Shown in pieces: positions 26,302 through 34,585 of a DNA stretch of 43,670 bases. Source of the stretch: Clostridiaceae bacterium OM02-2AC (GTDB lineage Bacteria > Bacillota_I > Bacilli_A > Erysipelotrichales > Erysipelotrichaceae); contig QULU01000007.1 of NCBI GenBank assembly GCA_003481775.1, forward strand, positions 1-43,670, in the 5' to 3' direction. The notes under the pieces are model-generated. The model was given only the letters and a program-made list of their open reading frames with translations, was not told where the DNA came from and did no database searches. A program made the position numbers and the translations under genes. The stretch's first letter is position 1. Each line of letters starts with the position of its first letter.

Positions 26302-27213
26302 TTATTTGCTCCAGAGCGGTACCGGGTATTTGCCAGCTTCAATCAGCTTGCGAATTCCTTCCTTTACCATCGGCTTGTCTTCCTGATAGGTAACGCCGTA
26401 CCATTTGTCATCACTGGATAATACGGTTACGGTAGCTTTTCCCTCACGAATCAGCGTATCCACTGTTACCGGAATGTAAAATTCACTCTTCAAAGGATTT
26501 TCCTTTACCGTTTCTTTCAGGAATAACGGGAAGCGTTCTTCCACTTCCTCCATGAATTTCGGTGTAAAGCCCCACATATTCATGGACACCAGAGAGTTTG
26601 CATCAACATCGTACCATGTATCATTTTCGTAATACTGCACCTTGCCCTCGCGTTTTTCAATTCTTGTGCGTTCATCAACACCAGCCAGCTTGCCGTCTTC
26701 TACCTTGCAGACACCGCGGGCAACACTGCCGTGATCTGTCAGGGTGTTTCCAAGAACAAAGCCTACCATGCTGTACGCCGTTTCATCCTCGTTGGAAACC
26801 AGATAGTCATGCAGCTTCTGGAAGGAAGCAATTCCATAGTAATCATCCGCATTGATCACTGCAAACGGTTCATGGATGACATGCTTACAGCACAGAATAG
26901 CATGTGCCGTCCCCCATGGCTTTACACGATCCGCCGGGATTTCATAGCCCTCCGGCAGACATGCGTCCATTTCCTGAAATACGTATTCCACCTTGATATG
27001 CTCCGCAATCTTATTTCCAATCGCGTTTTTGAAATCTTCCTCAATCGCTTTCTTTATAATAAAAACAATCTTGTTGAAGCCTGCGCGAATTGCATCGTAT
27101 GCAGACATTTCCAGAATAATTTCTCCGTTTGGTCCAATCGGATCGATCTGCTTCAATCCTCCGTAACGGCTGCCCATACCGGCCGCCAATACAACTAATG
27201 TCACATCTTTCAT
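26302..27213 (-). CDS. Sugar-phosphate nucleotidyltransferase family protein
   Basis: NTP-transferase (GalU/RmlA fold) protein of 303 residues, which joins a nucleotide to a sugar phosphate or similar. The signature loop is VLAAGMGSRYGGLKQIDPIG with the GxGxRxG core and lysine, and the metal-binding NADDYYG follows around residue 120. The insertion and the C-terminus (YIPVTVDTLIREGKATV, WYGVTYQEDKP) match a Firmicute branch of uncertain substrate. TGAGGTGA precedes the ATG. It is a single gene, flanked by the AraC regulator and the AT-rich island. Its role in cell-envelope or sugar activation is inferred. Confidence 0.85.
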   Translation of the reverse strand: MKDVTLVVLAAGMGSRYGGLKQIDPIGPNGEIILEMSAYDAIRAGFNKIVFIIKKAIEEDFKNAIGNKIAEHIKVEYVFQEMDACLPEGYEIPADRVKPWGTAHAILCCKHVIHEPFAVINADDYYGIASFQKLHDYLVSNEDETAYSMVGFVLGNTLTDHGSVARGVCKVEDGKLAGVDERTRIEKREGKVQYYENDTWYDVDANSLVSMNMWGFTPKFMEEVEERFPLFLKETVKENPLKSEFYIPVTVDTLIREGKATVTVLSSDDKWYGVTYQEDKPMVKEGIRKLIEAGKYPVPLWSK

Positions 27214-27411
27214 TATCTCACCTCATTGTCCCTATTTTACCATAGTTGGTATTTGATGAAAAGGATTACAACACGATTTTGACAATTCTTCACAAGATAC
27301 TGAAAACCAGAAATCCAATTCTTCTCAAAAAAAGTATCTATCGCTGAAGATAAAGCGTTATGTAAACCTGCTTGCTTACCTCTTGTTGGAACTATCTTTA
27401 TCATCAGAGCG

Positions 27412-27577
27412 CTAATTCTTATGCCGGTCACTTTCCCCAAAGCAAAGTAAAGCAGAGCCTAAACACAATCAGATTACACCAGATGAAAAAGCCTGCATAA
27501 AAAAAATTAGTGACAGCCACTATATAAAACAGCATGAAAGCTAAATAATACAAAGTCGCAGATGTTTTATTGCGCAC
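27412..27577 (-). pseudogene. Decayed small membrane protein gene
   Basis: A GTG at 27577 with GGGGAG 8 bases upstream opens a frame reading VRNKTSATLYYLAFMLFYIV followed by AVTNFF, typical of short two-segment membrane proteins common in Firmicutes. At an eight-T run the frame is lost. In the next frame the sequence continues SSGVI, TGA, LCLGSALLCFG, where relatives, as I recall them, read VIWLCLGS; so a TGG-to-TGA change has also occurred. One frameshift and one nonsense codon therefore inactivate it. The tail ends near 27412. It is the last member of the AT-rich array. Confidence 0.5.
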
Positions 27578-27604
27578 GATATTTTCTCCCCTACAATCTC
27601 TGTT

Positions 27605-28144
27605 TCACATATAATTTTGAATAATTTGTAAGTTTTCCTCTAATGGCATACTTCCATCTAATAAAATACACTTACAGCCTAATTTCATTTGCCATTCATC
27701 ATGCTTTGCTTTACTTCTCATATCTATACCGCCATTATCATATGCCGCCGCCCAGTTTAAAAATTTCTGATGATTTTCATACATATCTCCGCCTATATCA
27801 ATTCTGTTTCCAAAACGTAGTTGTTCTCGCCTCACCAATCTTTCAATCCTTATGTCCGTGTTAGTTTCTAATCGAATGGCTAATGAAAATAAGGGAATTA
27901 GCTCATCTCCCCAATCAACAAGGGAACCTGCTATAACAATTTTTTCATGTTCATTTATATCTTTTTTCATCATAGATAATCGTTCTGAAGCATCTCTTTT
28001 TTTCGTATAGGGTGGATTGGTTGCTTGCCAAAAGTAATCATCCGTATCCATAAAATAGTAATTCCATTTGACAGATATATATTTGCCAATCGTTGAGGTT
28101 CCAGAACCAGATGCTCCAAATATATGAATCACGTTCTTGCTCAT
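27605..28144 (-). CDS. P-loop nucleotide-kinase-like ATPase
   Basis: Soluble protein of 179 residues with a Walker A loop FGASGSGTSTIGK at residues 9-21 and a later MDTDDYFW acidic segment. The fold is that of small nucleoside/nucleotide or shikimate kinases, often annotated as AAA-family or adenylate-kinase-like. A RLVRREQLRFG arginine-rich lid is present. GAGGAGGAGA precedes the ATG. It is AT-rich compared with the genes to its left and belongs to the island 27.4-31.0 kb. The substrate is unknown. Confidence 0.8.
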   Translation of the reverse strand: MSKNVIHIFGASGSGTSTIGKYISVKWNYYFMDTDDYFWQATNPPYTKKRDASERLSMMKKDINEHEKIVIAGSLVDWGDELIPLFSLAIRLETNTDIRIERLVRREQLRFGNRIDIGGDMYENHQKFLNWAAAYDNGGIDMRSKAKHDEWQMKLGCKCILLDGSMPLEENLQIIQNYM

Positions 28145-28224
28145 CGTATCTCCTCCTCAAATTCTAATTTTCCTTTTTCATAAACTGAAATTTGACACAC
28201 TCTAGAATATCCTCATTTTATATG

Positions 28225-28620
28225 CTACATCTGAAATGCCGTTATCCAAAAACAAAATCCGGCTATAAGCGAAAGCGGAGTCATAACATATTTTTCTTTC
28301 CTACTTTTTGAAATCATGTTCATAATAGTATTCAAGGATAGATAAACGGCAAAGAAGAAACAAATATACTTCGTAGCCTTAAAAGACAACCACAAGGAAA
28401 TAAAACCTCCAGCCTGCAAAACAATTACCATTGCAAAAACTTGGACAGCAAACGAAATAACTGCCACAATTCTAAATTTCTTAGGTAGGGTTTTATGTTG
28501 TCCTCCCATTGTGAATTCGCCCAAAGGCAAACCACAAGCAACAAGAACTGTCATAATTGCTATAACTCCAAATAATACTGCACCTAATATGGAAAGCATA
28601 AAAATATTCTCCCTTCGCAA
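28225..28620 (-). CDS. Four-segment integral membrane protein
   Basis: Membrane protein of 131 residues with four hydrophobic segments: IFMLSILGAVLFGVIAIMTV, IVAVISFAVQVFAMVIVLQ, YICFFFAVYLSLNTIMNMI and PLSLIAGFCFWITAF. A loop with GEFTMGGQHKTLPKKFR lies between the first two. I recall similar small proteins of unknown role in Firmicutes but cannot assign a family. AGGGAGAA precedes the ATG. It is a member of the AT-rich array, with the boundary motif on both sides. Function unknown. Confidence 0.7.
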   Translation of the reverse strand: MRRENIFMLSILGAVLFGVIAIMTVLVACGLPLGEFTMGGQHKTLPKKFRIVAVISFAVQVFAMVIVLQAGGFISLWLSFKATKYICFFFAVYLSLNTIMNMISKSRKEKYVMTPLSLIAGFCFWITAFQM

Positions 28621-28657
28621 AATACAAAAAACTTCAATTACAAATTCTCATTTTCAG

Positions 28658-29308
28658 TTAAAATAAAGTGGAATTTAGTAGTATACCTTTCATAAGTTTT
28701 GATAATTGTTTAGGATTCTCAACCATAATCATATGACAAGAATCATGAATAAACAATATATTGAGATGATTTAAAACCTGTGCAGATAAATTTAAATCCT
28801 GAATCTTTGCTGGATATTCCGACATACCACGGTCACCATAAATCGCATAAATATCCTGTGTAACTTCATTGACTAAAGTGCTATAATCAAAATCAACTTG
28901 AATTGACTTCAATAATTCAGCAGTATAAAATTCCCTTTCTTTACTAAACATTTGAAGAATACTATTTCCATATTTATCCATGTTTTTTTGTGTCATTAAA
29001 TTTCTATAAAATTCATTAGCAGGCTTCAAATTTGTATCCAAATAGATTATTTTATCGACTTTCATTTTATATTTTGCAGTTAATTGCAATGCAATGATTC
29101 CTCCAAGACTATGTCCTATAATTGCATCATAACTGTGATGACCATAGTTTTTATAAACCCATTCAGTAATATCATCAACTTTTTTTGCGTGTAGTGTTAC
29201 TTCATGCGGGTACTCCACATAATCAATTTCAAATTCTTTTAGATAAGGGTCTATAACATTCCATATGTCTTTCGTGCAATTAACACCATACAGTATCAGT
29301 AATCTCAT
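28658..29308 (-). CDS. Alpha/beta hydrolase
   Basis: Alpha/beta-hydrolase-fold enzyme of 216 residues, an esterase- or acyltransferase-like protein. The nucleophile elbow is GHSLGG with Ser67, the acidic residue may lie near DTNLKP or the late IHDSCH segment, and the catalytic histidine is in HDSCHMIMVENP near residue 196. It has no signal peptide, so it is cytosolic. TGGAGGTGA precedes the ATG. It lies in the AT-rich array, 29 bases after the DJ-1/PfpI gene, with a boundary motif between. Substrate unknown. Confidence 0.82.
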   Translation of the reverse strand: MRLLILYGVNCTKDIWNVIDPYLKEFEIDYVEYPHEVTLHAKKVDDITEWVYKNYGHHSYDAIIGHSLGGIIALQLTAKYKMKVDKIIYLDTNLKPANEFYRNLMTQKNMDKYGNSILQMFSKEREFYTAELLKSIQVDFDYSTLVNEVTQDIYAIYGDRGMSEYPAKIQDLNLSAQVLNHLNILFIHDSCHMIMVENPKQLSKLMKGILLNSTLF

Positions 29309-29337
29309 AATTCACCTCCAATAAATTCTAAGGTTTG

Positions 29338-29916
29338 TTAGTACCCCATCGCTTTTTTTACTTCAATGGCTTTTTCTTGTGATGTTAGCATTTTTAATAA
29401 TTGGAAGGCAACATCAGGTGCTGTCTTTGGACATGAAGATGTTATGATAGTATCATCAATCACGATCCATTCATCTCCAAGTATGACGCCAAAATCCTTT
29501 AATTCTTCCCTCTTATATCCGCCACGTAAATGATATGTTGTTGCTTTTCTATTTTTTAATATGCCACTTTTAGCTAAAGGAAAAGCAGCTACACAAACGG
29601 ATGCAATAGGCTTATGAAGTGAATGAAAAGAGCGAATCAAATTCAGAGTTTTTTCATGATACGCTTCCTTATAAAAGCCATATTCTTCAAATCCTCCAGG
29701 TATAGCCAAGGCAGCATATTGACCTGCATCAACATCATCTATTAAAATATCAGATGTTATCGATACTCCAAATGTACTTATAATCGTACGACTAAATCCA
29801 CATATATCAATCTTTATATCACAATCAAAATCATCATGCGCCCATCCAAAAACATCCACAAAAGGGCTAAATTCCATTGTCTCAAAAGCATTTAAACACA
29901 ATAACAATATTTTCAT
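29338..29916 (-). CDS. DJ-1/PfpI-family protein
   Basis: DJ-1/PfpI (class I glutamine amidotransferase-like) protein of 192 residues. The reactive cysteine is Cys108 in IASVCVAAFPLAKSG, preceded by the conserved IPGGFEEYGF. Members include deglycases, isocyanide hydratases, proteases and regulators, and sequence alone does not separate them here. AGGAGAAG precedes the ATG. It belongs to the AT-rich array; the boundary motif lies at 29933-29941, immediately 5' of its ribosome site. No AraC domain is attached. Confidence 0.85.
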   Translation of the reverse strand: MKILLLCLNAFETMEFSPFVDVFGWAHDDFDCDIKIDICGFSRTIISTFGVSITSDILIDDVDAGQYAALAIPGGFEEYGFYKEAYHEKTLNLIRSFHSLHKPIASVCVAAFPLAKSGILKNRKATTYHLRGGYKREELKDFGVILGDEWIVIDDTIITSSCPKTAPDVAFQLLKMLTSQEKAIEVKKAMGY

Positions 29917-29950
29917 AACCTTCTCCTGTCACAAATTCTAATTTATACAA

Positions 29951-30096
29951 TTACTTTGATTGGTGATTTTCTCTGATTTTTTTTAAAATTTCTAATTGTC
30001 GCTTATTCTTCCTATGACTCCTGATTTCCCTTTATGCTTCCTTTACTGCTTCCATATACCTAAAAATATTATTTGGGGTCTTATAGAATTTTTCAT
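29951..30096 (-). pseudogene. Candidate decayed small gene in the array
   Basis: An ATG at 30096 sits 5 bases after a strong AAGGAGG and opens a 17-codon frame (MKNSIRPQIIFLGIWKQ, stop). In another frame the sequence continues as RYMEAVKEA, stop, then REIRSHRKNKRQLEILKKIR and a few more residues to a TAA at 29951. The membrane-like start and basic tail in different frames suggest a small membrane protein lost through a frameshift and a nonsense change. The family is not recognised. It fits the spacing of the array, with boundary motifs on both sides. Confidence 0.35.
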
Positions 30097-30186
30097 TATT
30101 TCCTCCTTAGTATCACCTGTTTTAATGTATTTATTACTGTGTAAACAGAACTATGAATCTATTGTTGTATCTTTATAAATTCCAAA

Positions 30187-31017
30187 TTATCGAACCAAAC
30201 AATACATCATAATTGCTTGCTGAACATATAATAGATATTTTTTGAATTCATATCCAACGAAAAATTCAGATTCTATTATATCGTCTGATATCTCTTCACC
30301 TCTATAGAATGGCGGGCATGGATTCAATACAGCTCCCTTGTTTGCCTTTTTCATTACTTGTGTTGTAACTTTACATTTCTTGAAATGCTCTAACATGGTA
30401 GCCGGAAGTGAATCCGTACAAATAATATCCTTACCTAAAATGGCTTTTTCAATATCATGATGCGTTACGATACCTTCCATTTCATATCCTTCACCACAGC
30501 ATTGCTCTAAATCAAATCCCATAACCTCAGAAGCTTCCTTCCAAGCATATCCTATATTTTTATTTTCTCCACAAAAAAGAAATTTATCTTTTATGAAATT
30601 ATCCCTTATTTTTGAAAGTGCATATAAATCAGAAATAATTTCACATGGATGGTTAACATCAGTCATTGCATTGATCACCGGAACCGAAGAATATCTTGCT
30701 ATTTTTTCCAAGACATGAATATCTTTATGACGTATGACTAATACATCAGCCCAATTGCTTAAATACCCAAAAACATCTTGTAAATCTTCTTTTTTATCAA
30801 GTGTCTCCGTTGGAAACAAAACAGCTTGTCCTCCTAATAAATAGACACCCTTTTCAAATGTAACTCTTGTTCTGATACTGGTATTAGGAAAAAACATAAC
30901 TACGGTTTTCCCTTTAAAAAAGTTTTTGTATTTCCCTTTTAATAGATCATCAGCAATTTCAAAAATTTCATATATATCGGATTTACTATAATCAGTCAAT
31001 CTTATAAGTTCTCTCAT
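30187..31017 (-). CDS. Divergent aspartate/ornithine carbamoyltransferase-family protein
   Basis: Protein of 276 residues from the ATG at 31017 (TGGAGGA upstream), shorter than ornithine carbamoyltransferase (about 310-335). The carbamoyl-phosphate loop is present as FFPNTSIRTRVTFE (residues 43-56), and HPCEIISDL (residue 123 onward) matches the HPxQ motif. The ornithine-specific DxxxSMG is missing; CTDSLPATM stands there, and the HCLP loop is NPCPP. It should therefore bind carbamoyl phosphate but use an acceptor other than ornithine. No arginine-deiminase or arginine-biosynthesis gene adjoins. It heads the AT-rich array. Family sure, activity unknown. Confidence 0.78.
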   Translation of the reverse strand: MRELIRLTDYSKSDIYEIFEIADDLLKGKYKNFFKGKTVVMFFPNTSIRTRVTFEKGVYLLGGQAVLFPTETLDKKEDLQDVFGYLSNWADVLVIRHKDIHVLEKIARYSSVPVINAMTDVNHPCEIISDLYALSKIRDNFIKDKFLFCGENKNIGYAWKEASEVMGFDLEQCCGEGYEMEGIVTHHDIEKAILGKDIICTDSLPATMLEHFKKCKVTTQVMKKANKGAVLNPCPPFYRGEEISDDIIESEFFVGYEFKKYLLYVQQAIMMYCLVR

Positions 31018-31065
31018 GATAAAATCCTCCATAACCTCTATTGCATTTAGCTTTTCCCATAACAT

Positions 31066-31268
31066 GCTTCCTCCTTTCGGGTTAAACCATTATCCTATCA
31101 TCCTGATATAATTTTAAAACCTCTTTAATTACCAATATATAAAATTCTATTTCCGAAAAAACCAGTCAGTCCATACACCCTGTAATCAAAAGGCGCTGCC
31201 ATTTGACAAATTGAATTCTCGCAATAGCCTTTTCCACAATACTTTAAACATGTCTTTGAAGCCAGCGA
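31066..31268. other. AT-rich interval without a gene
   Basis: Separates the carbamoyltransferase-like gene from the TetR gene. It contains one more AAATTCTAT-like motif at 31142-31150, marking the right edge of the island. No coding region or terminator was seen. Confidence 0.4.
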
Positions 31269-31874
31269 TCACGTAGTTCCTCTTTGTAATTTCTGCACAC
31301 GATAAGAAAGATAATCCATAAGCTCCTCCAGCTGCTTCTCATGCCAGTCCGGTGCTATCTGCTCATCCTTTAAACAGCAGGCATGATAAATCAGACCCCG
31401 GGCAGTCGTCAGCAGTCCCCATGTCACATCCTTCACTGCAGTCTTTGAAACCAGCTTACCAACCTCTGCCGCCAACAGTTGAAAAATCGGACGCTGTTCA
31501 TCAAAGAAATAGGTATCATGGTATTTAATATGGCAAATATAGATCTGACGCACGGCGTGCATGTCCTCCAGTGTGACCATCTTCAGATAACAGGTCATGA
31601 TTTTACGAATGCTGTTCCATGCATCCTCCTCCAGCTGCAATGCAAGAAACTGTTCATCCGCCTGACGATAGCCATACAGCAAAGCGGCCTCCTTACAGGA
31701 AAAATATAAATAGAAGGTGCCGATGGATACACCGGCCTTATTACATACGCTACGGATGGTGATATCACTAAGATCTGCTTCCTTCATACTCGCATGAATC
31801 GCCTCAACAATTTTTCTTCTTGTTTTTTCCGTCTGATTCGGGCGCCGCCGTATTTCCTTTTCTTCCACGCTCAT
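31269..31874 (-). CDS. TetR-family transcriptional regulator
   Basis: Repressor of 201 residues. The N-terminal TetR domain spans about 12-60, with RRKIVEAIHASMKEADLSDI and TIRSVCNKAGVSIGTFYLYF as the helix-turn-helix. The rest is a helical ligand and dimer domain. It is divergent from the enoate-reductase-type gene at 32006, and the intergenic region has a palindrome just downstream of that gene's -10 site, the expected operator. It most likely represses the reductase until its substrate or a related ligand is present. TGAGTGT precedes the start; no further gene follows in its transcript. Confidence 0.87.
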   Translation of the reverse strand: MSVEEKEIRRRPNQTEKTRRKIVEAIHASMKEADLSDITIRSVCNKAGVSIGTFYLYFSCKEAALLYGYRQADEQFLALQLEEDAWNSIRKIMTCYLKMVTLEDMHAVRQIYICHIKYHDTYFFDEQRPIFQLLAAEVGKLVSKTAVKDVTWGLLTTARGLIYHACCLKDEQIAPDWHEKQLEELMDYLSYRVQKLQRGTT

Positions 31875-31939
31875 ACACTCACCTGCTTTGTGTCTTCATT
31901 GTAACGTATCCGTTAAAAAAACACAACGCAAACCAGCCC

Positions 31940-31988
31940 TTGACTTTTTCTATGTAAGTGCTATCATTTAATTAAATGAACACGTTCA
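31940..31988 (+). promoter_or_regulatory. Promoter and TetR operator of the third reductase
   Basis: TTGACT at 31940-31945 and TATCAT at 31962-31967, 16 bases apart, form a promoter. Directly after it, TGAAC-AC-GTTCA (31977-31988) is an inverted repeat that would cover the transcription start, and TTTAATTAAA lies between. Binding by the divergent TetR protein is inferred. Confidence 0.7.
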
Positions 31989-32005
31989 CTTAAAGGAGGA
32001 ACATC

Positions 32006-34000
32006 ATGAAAAAGGAATATGAAGCTTTATTCACGCCGCTTCGTATCGGTAATGTGGAGATACGAAACCGTTTTGCTATGGCTCCGATGGCAATGGGACA
32101 GCTGGATGACCATTGGGCGTATAAGCAGGAATCCATTGATTACTTTACAGAACGGGCCCGTGGAGGTACCGGTCTAATCATCACAGGTGCCAATTTTATC
32201 GAAAACAGAATCGAAAAGCATCGCAAGGCAAGCTTTCCCTGTCCGCTGGAGGACCCGCAAAGCTACATGACGCAGCTAAAGAAAATGAGTGATAATATTC
32301 ATGCCTACAATTCCAAGCTGTTTGTACAGCTAACCGCAGGATTGGGACGCTCCGCCATACCTGCAATGATTCTGGATAATACCTTTGTTGCACCGAGTGC
32401 AACCACGAATCGCTGGGATCCTTCCATTCAGCATCGTGCTTTAACTACTGAAGAAATCTACGAGCTGATCAAGGATTTCGCGACCTGCGCCATGCTGGCA
32501 AAGATGGGAGGAGCAGATGGTATCGAGGTGCATGCAGTTCATGAGGGCTATTTGCTGGATAATTTCACAATGGAATATTTCAATCAACGCGAGGATGAGT
32601 TCGGCGGTGACCTGATGGGCAGACTGCGGTTTCCGCTCGCCATATTACAGGCTGTTAAACAGGCATGCGGCAAGGATTTCCCTGTGATTTTAAGGTTCTC
32701 ACTCAAGAGCTTTATCCGTGCGGAACGCCATGGCATCCTGCCTGGTGAATCCTATCCGGAGCTGGGAAGAGATATTGAGGAAGGCCTGCAATTTGCTAAA
32801 ATTTTGACAGAAGCCGGTTATGATGCTTTGAATGTGGATGCCGGAAGCTACGATGCATGGTACTGGGCACATCCGCCATTCTTCCAGAATCGCGGCTTGT
32901 ATCTGCCTTTTGCCGAAAAGGTAAAAGAGGTTGTAAAGGTACCGGTGCTGACAGCCGGGCGAATGGGCTATCCACAGCTTGCTTCCGAGGCATTGCAGGA
33001 AGGAAAGTGCGACATGGTGGTATTGGGAAGACCACTGCTTGCGGACCCGGAATTTGTCAACAAAATGCGAAATGGAGACGTGCAGGATATCCGCCCATGT
33101 CTGTCCTGTCATGACGGCTGCTTTAACCGGGCACACTCCATGCGTCTGATGTCCTGTGCTGTAAATCCGCAATGCAACCGTGAAAAAGAGGCTGCCTTCT
33201 CTAAGGCAGAGAATATGAAAAACTGCCTTGTCATCGGTGGAGGTCCTGCCGGTATGGAGGCCGCAAGAGTTTTGGCACTACGCGGACACACAGTAACACT
33301 TGTAGAAAAAGAAAACCAGCTGGGTGGCATGTATCGCTGGGCAAGTGTTCCGGAATTCAAGGATGATGGAAAGCTGCTGATTTCCTGGTATGAGCACCAG
33401 ATGGAGAAGCTGCAGGTACAGGTTGAATTGAACAGTGATGTACAGGTAGAGGATCCACGCATCGAGGCCGCTGATGTTGTAATCTGTGCAACCGGAAGCC
33501 ATGCGTTCCTGCCGCCAATCAAGGGAATCGAATACGGAGTAACTGCTGTCGATGTATTGAAGGGTACTGTCAGCGCAAAGAAAGAGACAACGATTATTGG
33601 TGGAGGACTAGTCGGCTGTGAGCTGGCTATCTGGCTATCACAACATGGATCAAGTGTACGCATCGTAGAAATGGCTGACAAGCTGATGTCTACCGGAGCC
33701 CCTGCCGATATGAACAAGCAGATGATTATGGAATTACTGGAGCACCATCAGGTTGATATCCGCTTACAGACAAAGCTGCAGGAAATCCGCGAGCATGAAA
33801 TCGTGGTTGAGGCACAGGGGACTATACAGGAGCTGGCAAGTGACTGCACGATCCTTGCACTTGGCTATCGCAGCAATCGTTCCCTGTATGATCAGATTTT
33901 GTTGAAGGCAAAGGATATTTATAATATCGGTGACAGCTCTCATCCAAAGGATATCATGGAGGGTATCTGGGATGCCTATGAGCTGTGCTCCCACCTGTAA
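32006..34000 (+). CDS. NADH:flavin oxidoreductase, enoate-reductase type, TetR-controlled
   Basis: Third FMN / 4Fe-4S / FAD reductase, 664 residues. The barrel has the pair His176/His179 in VHAVHEGYLLDNF, closer to the canonical HGAHGYLL than copies A and B. Cluster cysteines are 365, 368, 372 and 384 (CLSCHDGC). FAD and NAD(P)H motifs are IGGGPAGMEAARVLALRG (near 411) and IGGGLVGCELAIWL (near 532). An insertion around ERHGILPGESYPELG (240-254) is characteristic of the BaiH/enoate-reductase branch. AAAGGAGG precedes the ATG. It is divergent from, and probably repressed by, the TetR protein. The C=C substrate is unknown. Confidence 0.9.
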   Translation: MKKEYEALFTPLRIGNVEIRNRFAMAPMAMGQLDDHWAYKQESIDYFTERARGGTGLIITGANFIENRIEKHRKASFPCPLEDPQSYMTQLKKMSDNIHAYNSKLFVQLTAGLGRSAIPAMILDNTFVAPSATTNRWDPSIQHRALTTEEIYELIKDFATCAMLAKMGGADGIEVHAVHEGYLLDNFTMEYFNQREDEFGGDLMGRLRFPLAILQAVKQACGKDFPVILRFSLKSFIRAERHGILPGESYPELGRDIEEGLQFAKILTEAGYDALNVDAGSYDAWYWAHPPFFQNRGLYLPFAEKVKEVVKVPVLTAGRMGYPQLASEALQEGKCDMVVLGRPLLADPEFVNKMRNGDVQDIRPCLSCHDGCFNRAHSMRLMSCAVNPQCNREKEAAFSKAENMKNCLVIGGGPAGMEAARVLALRGHTVTLVEKENQLGGMYRWASVPEFKDDGKLLISWYEHQMEKLQVQVELNSDVQVEDPRIEAADVVICATGSHAFLPPIKGIEYGVTAVDVLKGTVSAKKETTIIGGGLVGCELAIWLSQHGSSVRIVEMADKLMSTGAPADMNKQMIMELLEHHQVDIRLQTKLQEIREHEIVVEAQGTIQELASDCTILALGYRSNRSLYDQILLKAKDIYNIGDSSHPKDIMEGIWDAYELCSHL

Positions 34001-34023
34001 GATACAATCCCTTATCCTGAAGT

Positions 34024-34057
34024 AAAAAATACCTCCGGCAGTTTTAACATCCGAAGG
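34024..34057 (-). terminator. Terminator-like hairpin downstream of the third reductase
   Basis: Read leftward, CCTTCGG pairs with CCGGAGG around a 12-base loop and is followed by TATTTTTT. It would stop leftward transcripts before they oppose the reductase gene. Its flank (CTATTGG) and stem resemble the terminator at 459-506. Confidence 0.5.
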
Positions 34058-34226
34058 CTTCTATTGGAATATTCTTATATGACTGCTGGCTGTACTCATA
34101 TAATAACATAGAGTTTTCTTCTATCAATGTTCGAGAATACACACAGGGTATTCTTTCACAAGCAAAAAAGAACAGTCTACCGCTTTCGTTTATCAAAGAT
34201 GGGTAGAGCCACCACCTATGAAAGTG
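34058..34226. other. Interval without a convincing gene
   Basis: A leftward 84-codon frame covers this stretch but lacks a ribosome site and resembles no family. I see no RNA gene. Confidence 0.3.
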
Positions 34227-34277
34227 AAAAGGAATCAAGTACATCGCTTTAATGTGATACGTTGATTCCTTTTTTTC
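34227..34277 (+). terminator. Intrinsic terminator, rightward
   Basis: GGAATCAA at 34231-34238 pairs with TTGATTCC at 34262-34269, with partial pairing of the bases between, followed by seven T residues. It is the likely end of the reductase transcript, about 230 bases after its stop. Confidence 0.65.
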
Positions 34278-34439
34278 TTGCTGCCAGATGATATTCAAAA
34301 GGAACTATTCTCTATATCTTTCTTGTTTTAGCGTATCGCTTCGACATATACAACGCTTTAGAAAAAGCCTCCATTCCATGAGGACTTACAAGGTAAAAAG
34401 GCAGATAAGGGGTAAGCGGTCTAAAATCAGCACATTACC

Positions 34440-34483
34440 AAAAAAGAGGCAGATATTCCTCAGTCAGGTATCTGCCCTTTTTG
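34440..34483 (-). terminator. Bidirectional terminator at the end of the surface cluster
   Basis: GGCAGATA at 34448-34455 pairs with TATCTGCC at 34469-34476, flanked by an A-run on the left and a T-run on the right, so it can act both ways. It lies about 100 bases after the last bactofilin gene. Confidence 0.7.
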
Positions 34484-34585
34484 CTTTCCATTATGTATCG
34501 ATATAATGCATTCAACCGATTTACGCTCATACTGTCAAGGAGCTGCTTCCTCATCCAAAATCATACTTTCATTATATAGCTTTTC

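Noticed and set aside
27237..27440. Leftward 67-codon frame
   Set aside because: It starts at a TTG inside the decayed membrane-protein gene in a third frame; no ribosome site.
29996..30178. Rightward 60-codon frame in the AT-rich array
   Set aside because: It is opposite to a better-supported decayed leftward gene with AAGGAGG and lacks its own ribosome site.
27412..31150. Classical integron attC sites
   Set aside because: I looked for paired RYYYAAC and GTTRRRY core sites flanking the genes and did not find them; no integrase is present in the window.
34044..34298. Leftward 84-codon frame after the third reductase
   Set aside because: No ribosome site; overlaps two terminator hairpins.
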